Shown one piece after another: positions 18,885-29,860 of a DNA stretch of 47,500 bases. The notes under the pieces are model-generated. The model was not told the origin of the DNA. It saw nothing but the letters and a program-made list of their open reading frames with translations, and ran no database searches. Every line of letters starts with the position of its first letter. Within the stretch, counting starts at the first letter, position 1. The stretch lies in contig CAJNDS010002212.1 of the NCBI GenBank assembly GCA_905221605.1, positions 470,001-517,500 on the forward strand, in the 5' to 3' direction. The position numbers were made by a program, and so were the translations under genes. This stretch comes from Symbiodinium natans (lineage: Eukaryota; Sar; Dinophyceae; Suessiales; Symbiodiniaceae).

Positions 18885-20109
18885 CCTCTGTGTCAGTGTC
18901 AATGATGTTCCCTGCAGGGCCGCACTTGCACGTCACATCAGTGACAGCCACGTCCACATCGCCGTTGGGTAGGGAGAGGCCCGTGAAGAATGAGCCAAAG
19001 ACAGAGACCTTCAGGGTTTAGGGTTTAGGATTTAGGGTTTAGGGTTTAGGGGTTGTCACCAGAACGAACTGCCATGATGCAGCAGCGAACAGCTGCCTAG
19101 TAGGCTGACTTGCAAGGCCCGCACCTTGCAGCCTGGCCACAAGGCCTTGCATGCATCTTTAATGGTCTGCACCTGGACAACATCACAGGTGCCGAAGCGG
19201 GAAAGGTGAGAACATGTGAGAACAAGCTTGCGCCCGCATCATTGGGGCATTATGGCGAGCAAGTAAGCAGCGCACCCATCTTCGCCGAGCATTTACCTGC
19301 AAACATAGACTGGTCGAACACTCACACATGCTCATCCCACATTACATGCATCTATCTGCGCGCCGTATATCCGCCTCCTCTTGAGTATGCTGCATGAAAT
19401 CGACGAAATCTAAGATCTCCTCTCAGGAGGGGCAGCTCTGGCACAGCCAAGCTCTCTGAACGACGCAGATGGAGCGGGCCTCGTGCAATCGGAGGACCTG
19501 GCAGCAACAGCGTGGCTTAGGAGCCCTCAATTAGGGTTTAGGGTTTAGGGTTTAGGGTTTAGGGTTTAGGGCTTAGGGCTTAGGCTTCTGGGTTTTGGGA
19601 GGCAAACAATCGCAACATGCAAGGGTGCCGCGTTGTCGATGTATGGCCGCGGCACAAACCTTGAAAGACTCAAAGCGCCCCGGTCGACGTCGAAACTTTT
19701 CGTTTAGGGTTTAGGGTTTAGGGTTTAGGGTTTAGGGTTTAGGGTTTAGGGTTTAGGGTTTAGGGTTTAGGGAAATACTGTACTTAATATAACCCAAATA
19801 TAACCATGTTGGGGCACTTTAGGGGCAGATAAGTGGGTTATCAGTACAATTGTAATTGGTTAAGAAGTACCATGCACCTCCAAGTATTAATTCTGATGCG
19901 ATCTTACTACATTCATGACCTTACTGTGCTATTATAGTATTTGATTGTCATATTTTGTATCATATCATGATGTGGCTCTATTCCTTTCTTATTACTAGTG
20001 TTATATTGCATAAGTTTATGATGTCTCCAAGCGGCCATGGGGGCTGGCCCTCTTCCGCCACTGCCCTTCTTGAAGGGAAGCTCTTCGCGGCGGTGACACC
20101 CATGAATGC
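18885..20109 (-). CDS. TRF4: TRF4/PAPD5-like poly(A) polymerase, N-terminal and catalytic part (6 exons)
   Basis: Minus-strand exons: 20109-20026 (EEGQPPWPLG), 19695-19660 (FRRRPGRFESFK), 19497-19480 (VLRLHE), 19416-19360 (ILDFVDFMQHTQEEADIRR), 19172-19125 (VQTIKDACKALWPGCK) and 19008-18885 (VSVFGSFFTGLSLPNGDVDV). These match, in order, the stretch of PAPD5/TRF4 from just before the LHEEI motif to the nucleotidyltransferase signature G-S-x10-D-x-D. Both metal-binding Asp (GDVDV) are present. Acceptors are all AG. Donors are GT (19659, 19124, 18884), GC (19479, and 19359 or a GA three bases on) and GA (20025). Phases agree. The last exon ends in phase 1, which fits the exon at 5127. The 18-nt exon may extend further 5'. 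Start codon not fixed; ATG at 20103 is possible. Confidence 0.85.
19703..19771 (+). repeat. Telomere-like tract (TTTAGGG)n
   Basis: About 10 perfect units between the 20026-20109 and 19660-19695 exons, hence intronic. Followed by a worn family A element ending at 19884 (CACCTCCAAG). Confidence 0.95.
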
Positions 20110-21196
20110 CTCCGCGCTTTAGGGAGTTTAGAGAATTTAGGGAGTTCAGGGAATTTCGGGAGTTTACAGAGCTCAGGGTTTAGGGAATTTAGGCAGCTTG
20201 GGGTTTTGGGGGAGCTTAGGGTTCAGGGTTTCAGGAATTTACGGCTTAGGGTTGGGCACCCCACTATAATCTAGACGTAGACCTACCAGTACACATGCCT
20301 GAAACTTGAGGCCCTGAATCCTACAATCGTGGGCTGACTCCTAAACCCTCAACCCTAATGCCTGAACCCTAATCCCTAACCTAACCCCTAAACCCTGAGC
20401 CCTGAACCCTGAACCCTAAATCCTAAATCCTAAGCCCTAAACCCTAATCCCTAAACCCTAATCCTTAAACCCTAATCCCTAAACCCTCAACCCTCAACCC
20501 GAGCCCTGATTCCTGAACCCTGCAAAACCTCGGGCAATTCCGCGGCTGGTTCTTCGCGCGGCTCTTCCCGGCCTCTTCTTGGGGGTTTTTGGGGGTTTTG
20601 GGGTTCTTGGGGTTTTGGGGAGCTTTTGGGGTTTTTTGGGTTTTTGGGGTTTTTGGGGCTTTGGGGGGTTTGAGGGGTTTAGAGGGTTAAGAGGTTTGGG
20701 GAGGACAGGGATTTAAGGGTTGGGGGCTTAGCGTGTCTAAGCATAGGGTCTAGGGTTTGGTAAGGGGGTTTAGGGGTTCTGGGGTCTTGTGGGCAGGGTG
20801 CGGGCTTGAGGGCGTACGTTTAGGGTTCAGGACTTATGGTCTAGACGCTGAACGCTTACATGTCAGGTTTAGGGCTTGAAGGCCTAGGCCCTTGTCCACA
20901 GCATGAGCCTACGTTTCTTATGGTTGATCAACCTCTTGGGTTTGGGGTTTAGGGTTTGGGGTGTTGGGGGTTGAGGGTTTAGGGCTTAGGGCTTAGGGTA
21001 CACGGTGCGTCAAGCTTCTCAATGGGGCCGGCTCTACGGGTCTTCCTCTGCCTGAGCCGAGGTCGGTGTTTAGGTGTATTGGGCTCAGGGGCTTCAGAAC
21101 CTCTAAGGTCTAGGGTCTAGGGTCTAGGGTTTAGGGTTTAGGGTTTAGGGTTTAGGGTTTAGGGTTTAGGCCACATGACGCCTTGGTTAAAGCCTT
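20110..21196. repeat. Degenerate telomere-like repeats
   Basis: TTTAGG/GTTTAGGG-like and CCCTAA-like degenerate repeats almost throughout (20120-20250, 20340-20525, 20585-20830, 20935-21165). No convincing exon. Confidence 0.6.
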
Positions 21197-21397
21197 CTAG
21201 CATGCTGAGCAGCGCACGCTTTCGCAGGAGCGATCGCATCGTTGCATTTCGCTCTGCCTGAGGGAGCAGCTGTCAGGCAGTCCATCGGTCACCAGAATGG
21301 AAAGAGCCCTCGCCTGCTCCGCGTTCCTTTCTGCGTCCTCCTCGATGAGGGCCGCATCCTCACCAAAACCCATCAAACATGCCACAAGGCGGACCCC
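21197..21397 (-). CDS. Candidate terminal exon, unknown protein
   Basis: About 67 codons ending in TAG at 21197-21199. Starts right after a telomere-like tract that itself stays in frame. Reads GFGEDAALIEEDAERNAEQA, then a Cys/Arg-rich end. Codon use is strongly G/C-ending. Probably the 3' end of the gene upstream of the TRF4-like gene on the same strand. Not recognised. Confidence 0.5.
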   Translation of the reverse strand, partial: GVRLVACLMGFGEDAALIEEDAERNAEQARALSILVTDGLPDSCSLRQSEMQRCDRSCESVRCSAC

Positions 21398-21902
21398 CAA
21401 CCCTAAACCCCACACCCTAAACCCTAAACCCTCATCAAATGAAAGTTCTGTACATTGCCGTCCCTTTCGGGATCGTGCAATTCAACTGTGAAGTTTTAGA
21501 CAAACGACTACTCGAAGCTTCAAGGGGGCTGAGGGTTTAGGGTTTAGGGTTATTCACTTTCGACCTGGTACCCAGTCGAACAGACACTGCTTGCAAACTC
21601 CCAAAACCTTCAACCTGACAAACCCTCAACCCTGAAGTCTATAGCACTGCAAACCTGACCGTAAACCCCCCGGCTCTTGTCCTGAACACACCCTATCACG
21701 CGTAACCACCCCCGAAAGCCCTTTAAACAGGCTTCCCAGCTTCTTCACCACCCTACCCTAAACCCTAAACCCTAAACCCTAAACCCTAAACCCTGAACCC
21801 TAAACCCTAAACACCATCCCGGGCCTCTTCGCGGAGCCATCCTGGTCTCGAGGGTTCAGCGGCCTCACCATGGACTTCGGGGGCTTGCTGCTTAGGAACG
21901 CA

Positions 21903-22062
21903 AGAGGGGGTAGGGGGGGTAGGGTAGGGGGGTAGGGGTGGGGGGGCAGGGGGGGTAGAGTAGGGGGGGCAGGGGGGGGGTAGGGGGGGTAGGGGGGGAG
22001 GGGGGGGAGGGGGGGTAGGGGGGGGGGGGGGAGGGGGGGGAGGGGGGGTAGGGGATTAGGAT
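21903..22062 (+). repeat. G-rich tract (GGGGGTAGG repeats)
   Basis: G runs with TA interruptions, quadruplex-prone. Pro-rich minus frames through it are compositional. Confidence 0.85.
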
Positions 22063-22079
22063 TTGGGAGTGGCTTGCGG

Positions 22080-22361
22080 ACAGTTCGCATCTCACGATGT
22101 TGCAACCCACGAGGTGTCCGCGCGGCCTCGAAGCCATCGAAGGAATCGAAGCACTCCATGGCAACAGGTTGGGATTACTAGATGCCAAAGCAGCTACGAC
22201 ATCGGCTGCTTCCTTCTTATTGTGTTGCACATGTGCCATTGCGCACATGAACAGGGGCGCAACAACGTCGGGACTTTGACTGCTTGGTATGGCGAGGTAT
22301 GAAGTTGTCGGAGTCGATACCATCCTCTCAGATCCTCTGAGGATCGTGCCCCCGACCAGCA
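22080..22361 (-). CDS. Candidate exon, unknown protein
   Basis: Non-repetitive minus frame of about 94 codons, including FMCAMAHVQHNKKEAADVVA. It ends in the G-rich tract. A plus frame of 60-79 codons overlaps it. The minus reading has a helix-like composition and fits the strand of the neighbours. Splice ends not found. Confidence 0.35.
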
Positions 22362-22828
22362 ATCGAGCACCTTAAACCCTAAATCCTAAACCCTAAACCC
22401 TAAACCGTTATCTTTTGCATTCGCTGGGCCTTGTCCTGCCTTGCCTCCCCTTGTCTCCAAATGGCCACATCAACTGGTGAACAGACAGACGCAAAAGCAG
22501 TCATCAACACCCTACATGAAGTAGGGCTGCTATTTCTAAAAGTATCCCCAATAAGACACCTAATATGAACATGCACCAATATTGATGAGGAATCCTGTAC
22601 ACACTCAGCAAGAACGGATATACAAAGCCTGTTTCATATCTAGCCTGAAAGCCTAGAATTGCCATGTCAGAGCGAGCCAAGTGGGTGGCGCATGCCCCAT
22701 GGGCCTGTGAAAACTCGCAGGGTCTCGCACTCACTAGGAGTTGATCTAAATGGCCTCAAGCTTAAGGTTCAGGGTACCAAAAAAAAAAGGGCATGATTGA
22801 TTGAACTCGGGCTTGATTCGACAAGGCC

Positions 22829-23344
22829 TTGCACACTGACCACAAAGCAAAACTCCAGCTCTTCAAACACTTCATCAAACTTGCTTGTCGCAACATTGTG
22901 TGGGGACTCATTTCCTGTTGTTTAACGCGCATGGCTCCGGATCCGGTCAAGGCCATCATAGGCACGGTGGCAGCAGAGCACAGCTCTGCTCGGTATCTCT
23001 TGCTGAAAGGCACTCCCGCGTCTTTCACGGGCTGCGATGAATGTTGGGAGCGGCAGGATCGTGGGGCTCGCGCTGTGCCCCTCCTGCTGGCCAAGCGATC
23101 CTCAAACAAAGAATGTTTCAGGTTTGTTGTGGTCGTTCCAGTCAACAACTGGAGATCATACCTTGAGACCCCGCTGGGGATGCACGTGGGCCGCGCCAGA
23201 TTATTTATTGAGATCATGCCCGGGGTGGGTCACGAAGGTGGTGGATGCTGCAAGCACAGCTGCCTTGCTGGACTTCATCAACAAGCCCACGGGGCTTCGC
23301 AGATGGACCTGGACCTTACTATTGCATCTATTGCTACGGTCTGA
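22829..23344 (+). CDS. Candidate plus-strand ORF, unknown
   Basis: 171 codons without a stop, including RFVVVVPVNNWRSYLETPLG. About 60% of third positions are G/C, higher than in the competing 151-codon minus frame (22762-23217). No family recognised. It opens the block that lacks telomere-like repeats, where plus-strand frames look slightly better than minus ones. Confidence 0.3.
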   Translation: MHTDHKAKLQLFKHFIKLACRNIVWGLISCCLTRMAPDPVKAIIGTVAAEHSSARYLLLKGTPASFTGCDECWERQDRGARAVPLLLAKRSSNKECFRFVVVVPVNNWRSYLETPLGMHVGRARLFIEIMPGVGHEGGGCCKHSCLAGLHQQAHGASQMDLDLTIASIATV

Positions 23345-26181
23345 CAGCGTCAAAGTTAACGAACAGACTCGGAATGGGCAAGGGGTTGGAAGACAAGAAC
23401 AAGGACACCCCAGACAGCGGCAAAGGAGGTGGCCGAACCCGCAGGTAAACGAACAGCCAATCAAGCCTTCTCCCGTTCACAGGCATCTAGCCCTCCTTGA
23501 GACCCTGCGAATGCCTGAGCCATGCCAAAGCAACACAGATTGCGGGATTGGAGTTGTGCTGAATGCATGCATTGGTGTCAAGCAAGAGCTTGGTGCCAAA
23601 TGGCACAGGCAGAAGCACACAAACGCCCACCGACACATGTAAGCCAATTTCGGCACACACGGGGGCAGCATATCTGGACAGAGGTGATCACAGAGGCAGG
23701 CCGCGGAGGAAAAGGAAAGAGCAACTTCAAGGCGGAGGCCAAGGTCTCATAGAATAGAGGAGCCAGAGTCAGCGAAACAGCCGGCCTCTCGAAGTTCCCC
23801 ACCTTAAGACAAGGCTGCAGAGGTGAAGCCTCCAGTTTTGAAACAGCTCTGCAGGTCCAAGGGTCTCCTCCCATTATGCCTCTTAGGAAAAAACATGGCG
23901 GGGGATGCAAACCCACCTGGCCATGGGTTTCAAAGCATGCGCTTGACTCCTGCTGGAGCCGGAGTCAAGAGGCTGGGCGCTTAGTCAGACAGCGTAGGTG
24001 TCAAGGCAGGCCACAAAGCAGAACATGTAGGCCGGAGCAAACCAGTTTCGGGTTGAGACACGCCCTCCGTCTTTCGATAGATTGCCATATCGCGGTCACA
24101 GACACCTGCCACCCGTGCAGGCAGCTTGCAGAGCACAGCCCCTGAAGCGCTGTGCAGCCAGCGCTGTGACTAAGATGGCAAGGGTTGCGAGCTATGGGGC
24201 CGGATATGGGGGGTTTCCGAAAATAGGGTGGAGCAAGGAGCCTGGTGTGCCAGAAGCAACGCCGTGTGTAAGACCGCGGCGGTGTCTGAAGCCTCCGTTT
24301 GAAGCAGTTCTAAGGGCATGCTGCGATCGGATACCCATATACCGGCCCCAACTGGATCATGAAGTGGCAGCCCAGCTTGTCTTCAACTTAGTGAGGCAGC
24401 ACAGGTGTCAAGAAAGTGCCTAGCGCCAAGCTGTCAAGGCACAGGCCCGAAAACACCGGCATGGGTGAGACAATGCCGGCGTCTGCACTGTCCAGACCAC
24501 AGACCCAAGTTTAATTGGATGAAGGAGGAGTCACTGCTTGGTGGCAAATCGGGTTGTAGCATGGCATTGCCATGGCCGGGACTGCCAAGGCCATCGTGGG
24601 CACGGCGCGCGCGCGGCGCAAAGCCGCAAGGTGCAGTCGCGGACCCCAAGCGCCACGCAAGGTATTGTGCAGGCGCAGCAGTATCTCCGGCGCACGGAAG
24701 AGGACAGGGGATGCGGCAGATGCAGCGGCTGCAACCACGAGCAGAAATAGGGGCGTGACATGGCGCGCACGCACGGCGTTAAGGCAGAAGACCGACCCTC
24801 CACACAGCTTCGGCACACTTTCTCTACAGCGTCTGGTGAAGAAAATCAGGATGACGGGAAAGCAACGCCCATGTGCAGCGGCATCGGGAGGTGTATCGGA
24901 CAGCCATGCTGGTATGCCTCAAAAGAAAGGAGAAAAACCAGCACCTAAAATGAAGGAGCCGGGCTTGACCCGAGGAGTGGCCGGGCACAGCACAACTGGT
25001 CTTAGTCTTACAAGTAGTGGCAGCACAGTCAAGAAAGAGCCTGACGCCGAGGCCCACCAATGCCTACCCGCGTCTGCAATCCAATGGCGGCATCTACACT
25101 GCCCAGACTGCAGAGATCAAGCCGTCGATGAGGGTAAGCCTCAAACGCAAGAGTATTTATGGTCAAGACCAGGGCATATGTGTAGAATTTCGGAACCGGT
25201 GAACACTTGCGGGGCAAGTGGCCTGGCCTCGCGTCCAAGGGATTATGACTTGATCCTGGAAGACGCAGGCTGATGCAGGAGGTGAGGCTGCGACGGGTGA
25301 AGCGAAATTAAAGCTGTGAGGCCGAGATGCAAGGCAGTGCGGAAGTGGAGCCGCGGAGACGCTCAGCAACGAAACCGACGAGGGCTGCGTTCAGGATCGG
25401 GCAAGAAAACTTGAAGGCGGACCATGTCATAAAGGCACATCAAATTGGGGTCACGGATTTCAAGGACAGAAGTGAGGGAAGGCTGTCCCTTTCGCAACAA
25501 TGCGGCCCATGTGGCACCGCGTCCTGCGTTCTGCGAGCCCTGGGGGTGGTCTATGAAGGGCAGAGCTAGTCGCGCTTATGAAAGGGAACATCCTCCTGCG
25601 AACCTGGGATGGCTCTACGAACTTAGCAGAAGGTTGGCAGGGTTAGTCGAAGGGTATGGCTCTGCGAAAACTGCGCTCGGTGCTTGATGTGCTTCCATTC
25701 TCTTTGCTTATAGGCTCATCTCCCCGTGTCCGCAGCACTGGGCGAGGTGTTGCGATGCCAGGGAACAAGAGGGAGTTGAGGTGAAGACGTGGCCGAGCTG
25801 GGCCTCGCCGGCATTCGCCTGCTGTAACATCGCAACCTGAACGGAGCTTTGAGAAGTGGGCCGCGTCATTGTGAGTTCCCAGGTCGATACCAAGACGGGA
25901 GCCTGCCTCTACCCTGGCCAGCGCAGACGGCCTGAAACAACACAACCTGCTGAACCGTGCCAAGCCTTGGCCCATTCGAAAGTCCATGAGGGACATATGG
26001 GCTCCCAGCCCCCAAAGGACTGCAGCAGGGGGCCTTGACCTACAAGAGACTTGACGCAAGCGCAAAGTGGGACCAGGAGTGGTCAGACACCCAGAGAATC
26101 TGCTGGGCAAGTTAAAGGGACCCACGTCCGAGCCGCTTGCTCCCCGAAGAGCAGAGCTGGGACTGGCTGTACTTCTAGCAA
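23345..26181. other. Telomere-repeat-free block, diverged internal repeats, no clear gene
   Basis: GC-rich, with open frames on both strands, including a 233-codon plus ORF (24572-25273) and part of a 452-codon minus ORF (25643-27001). Short plus-strand motifs recur, such as RRLHCPDH (about 24475) and RHLHCPDCRD (about 25090), and LVRQRRCQ / LVRQHRCQ (about 23980 and 24395). This suggests worn copies of a Cys-containing repeat. I cannot choose a gene model. Confidence 0.35.
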
Positions 26182-27547
26182 GAAGCTCGCGCATGCTCAC
26201 GACAACTTCAGCACCCAACGTTGCTGCGGCGGACTGCCGCTGTCGCACGCGCGGCTGTCGCGAGTGTGGCACGCGCAACGTACTAGAGATGTGAGGTCGA
26301 GATGCGGACAACCGGTGCTGGGCAAGGCGGTGGGGAAGCGGAGCCGTCCTGGAAGCTATCAGGCACTGAAGCGGACAGCGGCTGCGACAGCCAAGAGCCA
26401 GAGGCCGCCCACGACAGGGCAAAAAGAGTCGAAGCCCAAGTAGGACCAAGGCAACGTCTGTGCCTGCCAAGATTGTGGGAGTGGCGCATGCGGTGCACGC
26501 AGCGCAAAGGTGGAAGGCAGAGTCGCGGAGCCCAAGCGTCAAGCAAGGCATTGCGCAAACGCAGCGCGGAGAAGGGTATCTCTCAGGCACGAGAGCAGGC
26601 GGCGCATGCGGTGGCTTAAGGCAGGCTTCGAGGCAGACAACTGCCGGCTGCATGAAGTACGGACTTGGTATTGGCCAATCCGTCTGCTGCGTCTTCTGAA
26701 GGTGGCGCAGGTCCGTCTGCGGCCATTCCCCCCGGTTGCTCTGGTGAGTACTGGGTTTGAACAGGAGGATCATCGCGGATTTTCGGCCGATCCCTTGAAG
26801 AACTGCATGCACATCAATGTCGAGAATGATGCCGGGCAGCCCGTTCAGGCCCCTCTTGTGACGGAGTGAACTTGTACCATCGCCAGTCAGTGCAAAGGCG
26901 ACAGCAGCGGCAGTGAGAGCGAGAGTGCTGGACGTGTGAGCAGGGGTACTTGGAAGCCCTCTTGACTTAGTGAGAAGGGTTCGATGGGTTTTGGGGATCA
27001 TACTTCTAGGAGGTACTAAGTAGACTCACTAAGTCACAAGACCTTCCAAGTAAGAGGCTGGGATGTCCACTCTGCAAGCTTGTCTGCAAGGTTGACATGC
27101 TGCGCTTGCGCTTGCATCAAAGCAGAAGCCCGACGCAGCTTCCCCACAACAGCGCGAGTCCGCGTGTGACCACGGGAACTGAGGCGGAGATCGGCACCGG
27201 GGAAGGCATTGACGCACACAGGTCAGGATGACACTGCTGTTGGGAAGGAGAGCCGTGTACTGGCACCGAAGCGGAAGGGCGTTCTCGAGCCAAAAGCCCG
27301 AGTGAGAACCAGAGCCACCACATCCCTGACCCCCCACAAGACCCGAACCTCAAAGAAACCTCGCTTGGCAGCGCTCACGAGACAGGCCTCAGCCTCGGCA
27401 ATGATAACCTGATCTTCAGCTGGCAGGAAGTTTTGGGGAGTCCGGGCTGGCTGAGGCGGCTCAGGCTAAGACTTTGCCGATCCAAGCCTCACATAGCCTC
27501 ACCGTCGACTTCTCGCGGGGGCTTTCGGGCGCCCAGTCCACAGCCTA
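26182..27547. repeat. Tandem duplication, copy 1 (1366 bp)
   Basis: Begins near the GCATGCTCACGACAACTTCA segment. It differs from copy 2 by about a 10-bp extra piece near 26396-26405 and scattered substitutions. Contains open frames on both strands. Confidence 0.85.
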
Positions 27548-28903
27548 AGAGCTCGTGCATGCTCACGTCAACTTCAGCACCCAACGTTGCTGCGGCGGAT
27601 TGCCGGTGTCGCACGTGCGGCTGTCGCGAGTGTGGCACGCACAACGTACTAAAGATGTGAGGCCGAGATGCGGACAACCGGTGCTGGGCAAGGCGGTGGG
27701 GAAGCGGAGCCGTCCTGGAAGCTATCAGGCACTGAAGCGGACAGCGGCTGCGACAGCCAACCGCCCACGACAGGGCAAAAAGAGTCGAAGCCCAAGTAGG
27801 ACCAAGGCAACGTCTGTGCCTGCCAAGATTGTGGGAGTGGCGCATGCGGTGCACGCAGCGCAAAGGTGGAAGGCAGAGTCGCGGAGCCCAAGCGTCAAGC
27901 CAGGCATTGCGCAAACGCAGCGCGGAGAAGGGTATCTCTCAGGCACGAGAGCAGGCGGCGCATGCGGTGGCTTAAGGCAGGCTTCGAGGCAGACAACTGC
28001 CGGCTGCATGAAGTACGGACTTGGTATTGGCCAATCCGTCTGCTGCGTCTTCTGAAGGTGGCGCAGGTCCGTCTGTGGCCATTCCCCCCCGTTGCTCTGG
28101 TGAGTACTGGGTTTGAACAGGAGGATCATCGCGGATTTTCGGCCGATCCCTTGAAGAACTGCATGCACATCAATGTCGAGAATGATGCCGGGCAGCCCGT
28201 TCAGGCCCCTCTTGTGACGGAGTGAACTTGTACCATCGCCAGTCAGTGCAAAGGCGACAGCAGCGGCAGTGAGAGCGAGAGTGCTGGACGTGTGAGCAGG
28301 GGTACTTGGAAGCCCTCTTGACTTAGTGAGAAGGGTTCGATGGGTTTTGGGGATCATACTTCTAGGAGGTACTAAGTAGACTCACTAAGTCACAAGACCT
28401 TCCAAGTAAGAGGCTGGGATGTCCACTCTGCAAGCTTGTCTGCAAGGTTGACATGCTGCGCTTGCGCTTGCATCAAAGCAGAAGCCCGACGCAGCTTCCC
28501 CACAGCAGCGCGAGTCCGCGTGTGACCACGGGAACTGAGGCGGAGATCGGCACCGGGGAAGGCATTGACGCACACAGGTCAGGATGACACTGCTGTTGGG
28601 AAGGAGAGCCGTGTACTGGCACCGAAGCGGAAGGGCGTTCTCGAGCCAAAAGCCCGAGTGAGAACCAGAGCCACCACATCCCTGACCCCCCACAAGACCC
28701 GAACCTCAAAGAAACCTCGCTTGGCAGCGCTCACGAGACAGGCCTCAGCCTCGGCAATGATAACCTGATCTTCAGCTGGCAGGAAGTTTTGGGGAGTCCG
28801 GGCTGGCTGAGGCGGCTCAGGCTAAGACTTTGCCGATCCAAGCCTCACATAGCCTCACCGTCGACTTCTCGCGGGGGCTTTCGGGCGCCCAGTCCACAGC
28901 CTA
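27548..28903. repeat. Tandem duplication, copy 2 (1356 bp)
   Basis: Nearly identical to copy 1 and to the first part of copy 3 (constant offset of 1356 bp). Few substitutions, for example position 28076 T against 26720 C and 28504 G against 27148 A. Recent duplication. Confidence 0.9.
27866..28225 (+). CDS. Candidate ORF inside the repeat unit
   Basis: 119 codons ending in TGA, also present at 26510-26869 and in part at 29222-29460. The last two thirds have good codon composition and read FSADPLKNCMHINVENDAG near the end. The opposite strand (27725-28357) is open over the same span and reads GIILDIDVHAVLQGIGRKSA. Neither is recognised; only one, or neither, can be real. Confidence 0.25.
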   Translation: MEGRVAEPKRQARHCANAARRRVSLRHESRRRMRWLKAGFEADNCRLHEVRTWYWPIRLLRLLKVAQVRLWPFPPVALVSTGFEQEDHRGFSADPLKNCMHINVENDAGQPVQAPLVTE

Positions 28904-29457
28904 AGAGCTCGTGCATGCTCACGTCAACTTCAGCACCCAACGTTGCTGCGGCGGATTGCCGGTGTCGCACGTGCGGCTGTCGCGAGTGTGGCACGCACAA
29001 CGTACTAAAGATGTGAGGCCGAGATGCGGACAACCGGTGCTGGGCAAGGCGGTGGGGAAGCGGAGCCGTCCTGGAAGCTATCAGGCACTGAAGCGGACAG
29101 CGGCTGCGACAGCCAACCGCCCACGACAGGGCAAAAAGAGTCGAAGCCCAAGTAGGACCAAGGCAACGTCTGTGCCTGCCAAGATTGTGGGAGTGGCGCA
29201 TGCGGTGCACGCAGCGCAAAGGTGGAAGGCAGAGTCGCGGAGCCCAAGCGTCAAGCAAGGCATTGCGCAAACGCAGCGCGGAGAAGGGTATCTCTCAGGC
29301 ACGAGAGCAGGCGGCGCATGCGGCGGCTTAAGGCAGGCTTCGAGGCAGACAACTGCCGGCTGCATGAAGTACGGACTTGGTATTGGCCAATCCGTCTGCT
29401 GCGTCTTCTGAAGGTGGCGCAGGTCCATCTGCGGCCATTCACCCCGGTTGCTCTGGT
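28904..29457. repeat. Tandem duplication, copy 3 (partial)
   Basis: Follows copy 2 without a gap. Near-identical until about 29457, where the sequence departs after CTCTGGTGAG. Confidence 0.9.
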
Positions 29458-29489
29458 GAGGACATGGGGCGCTCGTGCCTTGCATCAAA

Positions 29490-29860
29490 GACGCAGCCTC
29501 CCCACAGCATTGAGAGTCCGCGTTTGATCACAGAGCCACAACTGGCAAAAGACCTAGCGCGGAGGCGCAAATCGGCGCCGGGGAAAGCCTTGACGCATAC
29601 AGGTCAGGATCTAGCTGTCGTTGGGAAGGAGAGCCGTAGGCGACACCTACTGGCACCATAGCGGAGGGCTTTCGAGCCAGGCTTTACGATGGAAGATGAC
29701 GGAAGCTGATGATGGCTTCTGGGCAGCTCCCCAGCTCGAGTGAGAACTAGAGCCACCACATCCCTGACCAGAGCGTTCAAGGCCTCAGCCTCTTTGATGA
29801 GAACTTACTCCACAGCTGGCGGGACACCTTGCGCAACCCAGGCTGGCTGTTAACTTTGCC
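29490..29860. repeat. Older, diverged partial copy of the repeat unit
   Basis: Resembles about 27130-27470 of the unit: GACGCATACAGGTCAGGAT.., TTGGGAAGGAGAGCCGTA.., and GAGCCACCACATCCCTGACC are shared, with indels and many substitutions. The array therefore has a history of at least two duplication events. Confidence 0.7.

Noticed and set aside
25643-27001. 452-codon minus ORF, the longest in the window
   Set aside because: Spans the edge of the tandem duplication, has no recognisable domain, and the plus strand is equally open in this GC-rich block. Not called as a gene.
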